Assembly (NCBI GenBank): GCA_003162615.1
Contig: PMNG01000056.1
Coordinates: forward strand, 1 to 15,228
DNA from: Methanothrix sp.
GTDB taxonomy: Archaea > Halobacteriota > Methanosarcinia > Methanotrichales > Methanotrichaceae
Reading direction: 5' to 3'
Length of the DNA stretch: 15,228 nucleotides
A model generated the notes under the pieces. It did no database searches. It worked only from the letters and a program-made list of their open reading frames with translations, and was not told the origin of the DNA. This document shows, piece by piece, positions 8,057 to 14,600 of the stretch. The translations under genes were made by a program, and so were the position numbers. Within the stretch, counting starts at the first letter, position 1. Every line of letters starts with the position of its first letter.

Positions 8057-8101
8057 ATCCTTTCCGGGCCAATGTCCAGGGACTCGTCAACGTTAAGGTT
8101 T

Positions 8102-8127
8102 CTTATACCTTATATTATACCTTATAT
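8102..8127. repeat. Short tandem repeat across a stop codon
   Basis: The 12-bp unit TTATACCTTATA occurs twice, back to back with slight offset, across the 3' end and TAA stop (8117-8115) of the secreted-protein gene. It may have arisen by slippage and could have extended or moved the C-terminus. It also resembles stacked TATA elements. Confidence 0.5.
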
Positions 8128-8663
8128 ATGAGTGGCAGCCAAGGTGCGGTCCCTTCCTTAGAAGCATCCTTAAAACTTGAATTCTCCGCCGCCATAATTA
8201 TTGCTTTTCCCTCTTTCGAACCAGAAGTTTGAAGAGTGCTGGAATGTGAACTATCGTAGTTTTGTGAACTGTTGAGGGATCCAATCTCGATGTTCTCGGC
8301 CCAGCTTTTTCCTATCAGCTTGAAGCTGCCGGGTTTTCCTGGCCAAGGGGGAAAACTAGGAGGGACTGACATAGTTGTTGCTTTGTCGGTAGTTTTGGTC
8401 AGCACAAACCTGTCTTCTATCCTTAAGTCAGAGGTGTTGTTGGTGGAAAAGGAGGTGCTACTAACCACATTGCCTGTGCCGCGAATAGCCCCAGAGGCCA
8501 CTGATGTCTCTTGGTCCCCCACCTTGTAATCGGTTATAACAGTTCCATTGCCTGCAACATTATGACTGTAGTCGATATCGACCTTCGCGAAGGCCGTGGA
8601 TGCGAACAGGCAGACGAGAATTAGGGCATTGCAGATGGCCGTAAGTCTGTTCAGGCAAACCAT
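8115..8663 (-). CDS. Secreted Ser/Asn-rich protein of unknown function
   Basis: The 182-aa product has a signal peptide (about residues 1-26, ending AFA) and a mature chain beginning KVDIDYSHNVAGNGTV. The chain is polar and rich in Ser, Thr, Asn and Gly, with several sequons (NGT, NTS, NSS), a Pro-rich turn (PPSFPPWPG, about 102-110), and no membrane anchor. The alternating polar pattern suggests an extracellular beta-rich fold. I have the impression of similar VDIDYSHNV-type secreted proteins in Methanothrix, but cannot verify this. No Shine-Dalgarno is seen. A TATA-like TTTATTATAG 22-31 nt upstream points to a leaderless or near-leaderless mRNA. The gene stands alone, and the short tandem repeat at its stop may mean the C-terminus is altered or truncated. 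Confidence 0.7.
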   Translation of the reverse strand: MVCLNRLTAICNALILVCLFASTAFAKVDIDYSHNVAGNGTVITDYKVGDQETSVASGAIRGTGNVVSSTSFSTNNTSDLRIEDRFVLTKTTDKATTMSVPPSFPPWPGKPGSFKLIGKSWAENIEIGSLNSSQNYDSSHSSTLQTSGSKEGKAIIMAAENSSFKDASKEGTAPWLPLIYKV

Positions 8664-8684
8664 ACCATAAAGCTACTGTGCATT

Positions 8685-8694
8685 CTATAATAAA
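8685..8694 (-). promoter_or_regulatory. TATA box of the secreted Ser/Asn-rich protein gene
   Basis: On the minus strand TTTATTATAG ends 22 nt upstream of the ATG at 8663, the spacing expected when transcription starts a few bases from the start codon. Confidence 0.5.
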
Positions 8695-8902
8695 CCTTGT
8701 GCAGACGATGATATGTTGCCGCCATTGTTGTTAGTGGTGTTGTAGTTAGAGATGCCTTGATGTAAATCCAGAAAGCCTTTATTCTCATGGCGATATGGAG
8801 GAAATCCTTTGAGCATTAATGCTAGGATGATGTGATTAGACATGTCAGACAGGTAGACATCGCTCCTACTATCGCTCACGTTTTGGCATAACCATTCACA
8901 AT

Positions 8903-9614
8903 GTGGATGACAGACCGATTAGAAAGGTGGAGGACTGGAAATGCCGAAATGCCATTCTAATAATCGTTGACAGCCTAGGTTACGATCTCTACAGGTGGCT
9001 GGAGCCTGATCTCAAGCACATCCCGGCATTAGTCAGATGCGGCCTTCTGATAAAAAGCAGAAGCCGTATCCACTCACACATCTCCATCCATTGCCCCCAT
9101 CCTCAGCGGCATATTGCCTGAGCATCACAGAATCTTCGATAAAGAGAGCGTCGGAAAATCGAACATGACAAGCATACCGGAAGCTGCCAGCTCACAGGGG
9201 CTCAGATCGGCGGTGATTATGGAGAAGTGTGGGGCAGAAGTCTATAGAGACAAAATAGAGATAACTTCAGGGATTCCAGATTGCCTGAGCCCGGAAGATT
9301 TCGATCGTGAGTCCTGCCACAAGTCCCTCGAGGCCCTCGCCAGCAGGCAGAGGTTGATGGTATCTTATTTCATAGGAATAGATAAGACGGTTTACTTGGG
9401 CCTCGGACCGGAGGAGATAAGAAATGTCGCGATTTCGATAGATCGTTGTGCGGGTGAGATAGCATCTGCAGCCTCAAATGAGATTCTTCTGGTCATCTGC
9501 GGCGACCATCCGGTGCATGCCGGCAGACTGAAGAGGTTGGAAGGGCCTTACTTAGTTGCTCTGATCCTGGCGAAAATAAACCGTGGTGCTCCGCAGAATC
9601 TAGATTTGATATAA
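8903..9614 (+). pseudogene. Frameshifted alkaline-phosphatase-superfamily protein
   Basis: Two overlapping frames together encode one protein of about 235 aa. The first (GTG 8903, stop 9121) contains NAILIIVDSLGYDLY, the typical first strand with its metal-binding Asp. Translation of the other frame from about 9078 reads TSPSIAPILSGILPEHH, the conserved Thr/Ser and the SGxLPExH motif of this superfamily. It then runs to 9614 through AVIMEK, VSYFIGID and VICGDHPVH. The break lies in the CA-rich stretch at 9071-9080. Adding one CA there would restore HSHTSPSIAP exactly, so a 2-bp slippage deletion is the simplest cause. The protein is short for the superfamily, and the exact substrate is unknown. 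No clear ribosome-binding site precedes GTG 8903; the frame is open back to 8840. Confidence 0.75.
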
Positions 9615-9643
9615 ATTAGAGCTTGCCTAGCCTGGTTTCGATA

Positions 9644-9653
9644 GATTTAAATG
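9644..9653 (+). promoter_or_regulatory. TATA box of the 40-aa protein gene
   Basis: GATTTAAATG is centred about 29 nt upstream of the ATG at 9678. Transcription would start a few bases before the start codon, which has only a weak AAGAG upstream. Confidence 0.45.
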
Positions 9654-9677
9654 CCGCCTAGAACATAAGAGACATCA

Positions 9678-9800
9678 ATGGATGAAGATTTATCCGAGGT
9701 TTTTCAGCTTATTTTGGAAGATGAGCGCAGGCGCAAGTATCTAAAAGAGATCGGCGACTGGCTCATTGAAGAGTACTTCGAGCCAAATCAGGCTTCATAA
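9678..9800 (+). CDS. Small acidic helical protein (40 aa)
   Basis: This short gene reads MDEDLSEVFQLILEDERRRK, then YLKEIGDWLIEEYFEPNQAS. It is strongly amphipathic and probably forms two helices with an RRRK charged patch, and has many Glu and Asp residues. There is no signal peptide or metal motif, and I do not recognise a family. Support comes from its own TATA box at leaderless spacing, a protein-like amino acid pattern, and a T-run (TTTTTT, 9811-9816) soon after the TAA that would act as an archaeal terminator. It follows the broken phosphatase gene by 63 bp and is probably expressed separately. Small acidic helical proteins are often partners or adaptors, but no target can be named. Confidence 0.55.
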   Translation: MDEDLSEVFQLILEDERRRKYLKEIGDWLIEEYFEPNQAS

Positions 9801-9808
9801 ACTAGTTC

Positions 9809-9850
9809 ACTTTTTTGGTATAATGAGGAAACGACCGCTCTTTGGCGGTC
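9809..9850 (+). terminator. T-run and hairpin after the 40-aa gene
   Basis: A T-run (9811-9816) lies 10 nt after the stop codon, as in archaeal intrinsic terminators. It is followed by a perfect GACCGC / GCGGTC inverted repeat (9833-9838 and 9845-9850, 6-nt loop). Confidence 0.5.
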
Positions 9851-10197
9851 CCAATCATAAGATTCCGTAAAGAAGTCCAACTTGAACTCCACGCACAACC
9901 CGTTAATCTGGAGTTAGTCCATCTAAGAATAGGGCTCACAATCTACAATATCTGCAAAATTCTGGGGTTGTGAATAGCTTTCACAATGTCGCGAACATAA
10001 CAAAAAGCCTCTGCAGATATCTTATTATTATGATAGTATCAATTCATATCTCCTCTCAACAGCGATATACATCACAGATTTCCGGTCGAATGCATTATGT
10101 GTGAATACTATTTAGACTACTATACTGGTCTTATTTAAAGAATAAACCTTTATTATTTGTTTTTATCCATTAGCTACAACTTTCGACTGTTAGAAAA
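9851..10197. other. AT-rich intergenic region with inverted repeats
   Basis: No ORF is supported here. Two inverted repeats stand out: AACTCCA / TGGAGTT (9885-9891, 9909-9915) and TTGTGAA / TTCACAA (9968-9974, 9980-9986, 5-nt spacer). The second has the shape of a regulator-binding operator. From about 10010 the DNA becomes very AT-rich and leads to the TATA box at 10199. Confidence 0.5.
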
Positions 10198-10207
10198 GTT
10201 TATATAC
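10198..10207 (+). promoter_or_regulatory. Consensus archaeal promoter (TATA box)
   Basis: GTTTATATAC contains an exact TTTATATA, preceded by a purine-rich GAAAA that fits a BRE element. It is the best promoter in the window. Transcription should begin at about 10229-10233, upstream of the region of repeated hairpins rather than next to a good ORF. Confidence 0.75.
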
Positions 10208-10229
10208 TTCGATTACAAGGTAATAGTTG

Positions 10230-10939
10230 TTAAAAAAGGATTGACACCTTGTCTGAGCACATCAGACAGGAGTTGTCTGAGGAGCTATTCGTCTTGAGGG
10301 GATGGATGGGTCTTCGCAAGTCCGCAAACGGCGTACTGTGGAAAAGTCGTGATCGGGTTCGAAGGCATTCAACAGATATAACGATGCACAAGATCTGTAA
10401 CGATCTTGACTTTATCCATATTTGCACAAGCTCGAGTCACCTGAAGGGATGGCACGAAGGGAGAAGCAATGAAGGGGATGTCAGGATTCTTCAATTTCCT
10501 GGCTAGAATACGAGTTTGTATGTCAGTACGCTTCGATAAGGGATGGCACAAAGGAGCAAGAAGGGGTAAGCAGTTGGATCGGACTCAAGATTTCGGTTCG
10601 AGCTCAATCGGAGCCGGAAAGGGACGGCCGAGTTTGAGGATAGCTAGTCTGGATCCATTAATAAGCCTAACTTGTCGGAAAGGGACGGCAAGAGGGCTAG
10701 AAGTTGGAACGGGAATGCATAACGTCACGTCATCCAGACCGTCGGAAAGGGACGACGAGTGAAGATAGAACCGTATCGGTTTTCGATCGGTGAACAATTG
10801 TGCTGGTGGCGGTTTGTGCATGAGTTGAAGGGATGACACAAGTTGAGGAATTAGGTCGGGTCAGGCACGAATAAGGGGGGTCTTTTCGATCCTGATTCGA
10901 TCTTATAGATCTGTAGGGATAATTGGAAAGGGATTAGAC
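10230..10939 (+). ncRNA. Candidate structured RNA or long 5' leader with repeated GAAAGGGA loops
   Basis: About 710 nt lie between the strong promoter at 10198 and the 48-aa gene at 10940. The motif GAAAGGGA, GAAGGGA or GATAAGGGA recurs seven times (AAGGGA at 10444, 10538, 10619, 10680, 10747, 10828, 10928) in all three reading frames, so it is not a protein repeat. Each copy can lie in a hairpin loop: 10431-10459, 10515-10552, 10613-10628 (outer arms 10603-10638), 10671-10692, 10740-10757, 10814-10841, 10920-10936. Copies 3 to 5 share CG-GAAAGGGA-CG but have different outer arms that still pair, including a U-G pair. Extra hairpins occur at 10389-10408 and 10769-10781. An 85-codon TTG-initiated frame (10249-10506) runs through the 5' part but looks incidental. 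The structure is inferred by eye. Confidence 0.5.
10250..10280 (+). repeat. Three alternating TGTCTGA half-sites at 12-nt spacing
   Basis: TGTCTGA (10250-10256), its complement TCAGACA (10262-10268), and TGTCTGA again (10274-10280) are each separated by exactly 5 nt. In RNA the middle arm can pair with either neighbour, giving two mutually exclusive 7-bp hairpins. In DNA they could be stacked operator half-sites. The element begins about 20 nt after the predicted transcription start. Confidence 0.65.
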
Positions 10940-10940
10940 A
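10431..10940 (+). repeat. Seven-copy purine-loop hairpin repeat
   Basis: The consensus of the unpaired part is G(A/G)AAGGGA. Two subtypes are visible. Three copies (10617, 10678, 10745) read GAAAGGGACG. Three others (10443, 10537, 10827) read AAGGGATG followed by GCAC or ACAC. The last copy (10926) reads GAAAGGGATTAG. Spacing between copies is irregular (94, 81, 61, 67, 81, 100 nt), unlike CRISPR or a satellite array. A weaker eighth candidate is GAAGGGGATG at 10471-10480, within arms GAAG / CTTC (10463-10466, 10489-10492). Confidence 0.65.
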
Positions 10941-11086
10941 TGAGGGGAAGCATTAAGCTGTTCACACTGTCAATTGATCTGCGCCAAGGACACAGGTTTG
11001 AAGTAGCCGGATACGAGAAGATAGATCGTTCAATCACAGATGGGATTTCAGCGATTCTCGATCAAGCTCCTGGACTTAACGCTTAG
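10940..11086 (+). CDS. Small protein (48 aa) upstream of the winged-helix gene
   Basis: The product reads MRGSIKLFTLSIDLRQGHRF, then EVAGYEKIDRSITDGISAIL, then DQAPGLNA. The pattern is two or three strands followed by one helix, with no signal peptide and no family I recognise. It resembles in outline the first 45 residues of the next gene (charged beta-hairpin, then helix), so it could be a related or partner domain. The ATG is 7 nt after AAAGGGA, so the seventh copy of the upstream hairpin motif coincides with its ribosome-binding site. The downstream gene begins 18 nt after its TAG. It may be made from the long leader transcript or from a weaker TATA (TTATAG) near 10901. Confidence 0.6.
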   Translation: MRGSIKLFTLSIDLRQGHRFEVAGYEKIDRSITDGISAILDQAPGLNA

Positions 11087-11104
11087 ACATCAAGAAGGTG
11101 TGAC

Positions 11105-11557
11105 ATGAGGATCCGGATTGAGATCGAAGACAAAGGCATGAAGTCAGTCTATGAGTTCGAATCTCAAGAGCTTGGGGGAGAGGATCTAAGAGACAAGATT
11201 GTGAGTTATTTGGGTGCCTCTGGTGTATTCTCTGAAAAAGAAAGCCAGACTCAATCCGCTCATGCCTATGAAGCCAGCGGAACCTTGATGGATAGATTGG
11301 AGAACTTCATCAGGTTCGAATTTCCTGATACCTGGTTCACAACCCAGCTGCTTAGAGATAAATATGAGACTGTTTCTGATGACATCAAGGTCTCCACCGT
11401 CTCTACTTACCTCTCCAGAATGAACCGTGATGGTCTGCTGGAACGCAAAGGCAACAGAAATAACAGGCAGTACAGATTGGTCACTGAGGTTAACAATGGC
11501 TTGGGAAATCATGAAATTTTGCAGGCCAAAAACCGAAGTGCTGAGGGAAGATGGTAG
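11105..11557 (+). CDS. Winged-helix DNA-binding protein (150 aa)
   Basis: The C-terminal half (about residues 60-126) has the shape of a winged helix-turn-helix domain. LMDRLENFIR is the first helix, TTQLLRDKY and VSTVSTYLSRMNRDGLL are the turn and recognition helices, and the basic wing is ERKGNRNNRQYRLV. The N-terminal 45 residues form a charged beta-hairpin plus helix, joined by a Ser/Gln-rich linker. It is probably a transcription regulator or nucleic-acid-binding protein; its ligand and target are unknown. AAGGTG ends 5 nt before the ATG. It lies 18 nt after the 48-aa gene in a two-gene unit downstream of the hairpin-repeat RNA, so autoregulation is a natural suggestion but is not shown by the sequence. 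The end is polar and probably disordered. Confidence 0.75.
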   Translation: MRIRIEIEDKGMKSVYEFESQELGGEDLRDKIVSYLGASGVFSEKESQTQSAHAYEASGTLMDRLENFIRFEFPDTWFTTQLLRDKYETVSDDIKVSTVSTYLSRMNRDGLLERKGNRNNRQYRLVTEVNNGLGNHEILQAKNRSAEGRW

Positions 11558-11569
11558 CTAGGCATTGCC

Positions 11570-11625
11570 GGTGTGCTGGAGAAGGGTTTCCCACCTCCCT
11601 TTAGGCATTCTTCCAGCCATGCACC
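11570..11625. terminator. Hairpin between convergent genes
   Basis: GCTGGAGAA (11575-11583) pairs with TTCTTCCAGC (11608-11617) with a one-base bulge, and is extended by GGTG / CACC (11570-11573, 11622-11625). A GGG-TTT-CCC mini-hairpin lies inside. It is in the 132-bp gap between the 3' ends of the winged-helix gene and the TPR gene and could serve both directions. A short T-run (CTTTTC) follows on the plus strand near 11630. Confidence 0.5.
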
Positions 11626-11689
11626 TCAGCTTTTCTGTAACCAAAAGATAGTCGTTTATTATTTATCGATTCCAGCTCATCTGATATTT

Positions 11690-14600
11690 CTAGTCGACCG
11701 AAGACCCTCTTTTAACCCGATCCAGGAGCAAATCCCTGCTGTATTTGGCCTCAGAGACGTTTGGATTGATCTCCAGAACACGGTTAAAGCAATCGACTGC
11801 TTCCTGACTGCGGTTCAATTCTGCCAGGGCCAGTCCCTGATTGTACCAAGCGGCTGTGTAACCAGGATCTAACCTTGTGGCGTTCTGATAGCTTTTTATT
11901 GCTTCATCGATCCGGCCTGTTCTGTTTAGAGCTAGCCCTCGACCGTACCAAACGGTGGAGTCTTCCGGTTTCAAGCTGAGCGCTTTTTTGTACGAATCCG
12001 CAGACTCCTGGTATTTGCCGAGCTCGTAGAAGGTCAATCCCAGGTTCGACCAAACCGCTTCATTTGAGGGGTCCAAACCTGCTGCTCTTTGAAAGCATCC
12101 TAGAGCATCAGTCAGTGTTCCCATAGCCGCCATAAGGCTTCCTTTGTTGGACCAGGCGGTCGCGCTGCCAGGATACAAAGAAACAATCCGGTCAAAGCAT
12201 TTCACTGCATCATTAGAGCGGTTAAGTGCAGCCAGCGCAATCCCTTTCCCCATGAGGGCATCTAGATTTTTTCCATCCAGGAAGACCGCTTTCTGATAAT
12301 AGGTCAAAGCGTCGTTGTAGTCTCCCATAGCTGAAAGGGCGTTGCCTTTTCCCGTTAATGCCCTCACGCAGGTGTCGTCTCGTTCAATGGCCATGGAGTA
12401 GAGTTGCAGGCCCGCAGTCAGATTGCCGCGATCACAGAGGATGTCTCCAATTCCTGCGAGAGATTTGGCACTCTGGGGGTTTAAAACCAATGCTTTTTGG
12501 TAGGAGGCAAGAGCCCCCTCCAGATCCCTTTTGTAGTAAAGGGCATCGCTCCTTCCCTCAATAGCCCTGATGTTTCCCGGATCGATGGAGAGCGTCTTAG
12601 TGTAGAATCCCAGGGCCAGGTCGAACTTCTCTTCCAAGAGCAAAGCATCTCCCTTTCCTAAGAGGGCTTCGATGTCTATTGGGTCAAGGTCCAAGGCCAT
12701 TTGGTAAGATTCTAGGGCCGTTTCTAGCATTCCCTGCAGACGTAGGATGTCTCCTTGTCCCACCAGCGCTTTTATGTTCTTCGGTTCCATTTGGTGGACG
12801 CTCTGGTAGGATTTAAGGGCGCCTTCGAGGTCCTTCTGTTGGTATTCCACCTCTGCCAGGCCCTCCATAGCCCTGGTATTCTCTGGATCAAGGCCGAGGG
12901 CTGACTCGTAGCTGACGCGAGATAAGTTCAATCTTTTCTGAAGGCGGAGCACATCTCCTTTCCCCGCCATAGCAAACGAATTGCTCGGATCGAGCTTGAG
13001 AACGTCCTGGTAGGATTCCAGGGCTGGTTCAAGACTGCTATTCTGACATAGAAGATCCCCTTTTCCTAGCAAGGCCAAGATGTTTTCAGGATTTATGTTC
13101 AAGGCTCTTTGGTAGAACTCAAGGGCCAAATCAAGTTTCTTCTGAGCGGATAATGCGGCTCCGCTGCCTATAAGGGCTGTGACATTTTTGGAATCGATGA
13201 AAAGGGCTTTCTGGTATGATTCCTGGCACAGGTCGTACTCCTTTAAAGCAAGATGGGCATCTCCTTTCTCCACCATAGCGCTCAGGTTCTTGGGATCGAT
13301 GCCCAAAATCTGGTCGTAGCATTTTACAGCATCATCGTACCTTCCTAGAATCATCAAGACGCCGCCTTTTCCAAGGAGCGCAGGGATGTTACCAGGTAAT
13401 AGCTTTTCAGCTCTATCGTAGCAATCCAGAGCATCGGAATACTCCTTAAGGCCGGAGTGTACATAGGCAGCATTATACCAGAGCAGGGCGTTATCCGGGT
13501 CCAGGCGCAGCGCTGCATCTAGACTAAACCTAGCCATTTTAAACCTACCCAGTTTCGATGTGGCCAAGCCCTTGCCTTCCCAGGCCCTTGGGTTTTCCGA
13601 ATCAATGCCCACAGCCCGGTCATAGCAGTTGGTTGCTTCCTCGTATCTTCCTAGATTGTAGAGTGCATCTCCTTTGCCTATCCAAGCCGCTGCCTGATGA
13701 TCGTCGAGCTCAAGAGTTCGATTGAAGGAGGCCAGGGCTTCATCGAATGATCCATTTCGGCTGAGTTCCAGGCTTCTGTTAAGCCAGTAGTTATAATCGT
13801 TTATAGGTTTTCGAGATGCAATGTTAGCCTCAGGTGCTTTAACCCCAGGTTTAGTGAGGCTGGTCGGAATGGGTTCTGTTGAAGGGAGCGTGACGTTGGT
13901 TTTTTGCTTCTGCTGCTCTGTACTCGATTTTATGAAAGAAGACACGTTTTCCAATCCGGCTAAAGCGAACGAATTATGTGGGCTTATCAGCAGTGATTGG
14001 TTGTAAAGCTCTGCAGCCTCTTTGAAGCTGCCTTGACCTAGCAGTTGGTCTCCAATTCCAGCCAGCGCTCTAGCCTTGCCCGTGAGCGAATCAGAGTTGT
14101 TTGAGTCGAGTTCAGAAGCCTTATCGTAGAGTTGAATAGCTTCATCAAACCTATGCTGTCCGGAGAGTTCATCGGCCTGACCGACCAATGCTTCTGCTTT
14201 TCCCAATGTTGCATACCGGTTTCGTGGGTCTGTCTTGGTTACGTTGTCATAGCATTCGATTGATTCTTCGAACCTGCCCAGACCTCTTAGGGCATCGCCT
14301 TTGCCAAGAATCACGCTGAAGTTCCCCGGTGTCATCTGATCCAACTTGTTGTACGCATTCAATGCATCCTGGAATTCCCCTAGATTATTTAGTATCTGAG
14401 CCCTGTAGTACAAGAGTTCTCTGTTGTTCGGGTCCAGGCGCAAAGCAGCGTCGAAGCTGAGCCTGGCCATCTTGTATCGCTCCAGCTTCACGGCGGCCAA
14501 ACCCTTGCCTTCCCATGCCATGGGGTTCTCTGAATCGATACCCACAGCCTGGTCGTAGCAGTTGGCTGCGGTTTCGTATCTCCCCAGTTTGTACAGCACA

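Noticed and set aside
8685..8879. 64-codon minus-strand frame upstream of the secreted protein gene
   Set aside because: There is no family, signal peptide or ribosome-binding site, and it covers the TATA box of the downstream gene. Probably chance.
10350..10372. tRNA-like T-loop (GGTTCGAAGG)
   Set aside because: The flanking bases do not form a 5-bp T stem, and no acceptor, D or anticodon arms can be drawn.
10249..10506. 85-codon plus-strand frame starting with TTG in the candidate RNA region
   Set aside because: It has AAGGA upstream, but the frame crosses several strong hairpins and one of the repeats that recurs in other frames. The protein has no recognisable fold, so I treat the region as RNA, while leaving a small coding possibility.
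10585..10839. 84-codon minus-strand frame opposite the hairpin repeats
   Set aside because: It is the complement of the stem-loop region, has no protein pattern, and there is no promoter on that strand.
10440..10930. CRISPR array
   Set aside because: The shared core is only about 8-12 bases, spacing varies from 61 to 100 nt, and each unit has a different stem. There are no cas genes.
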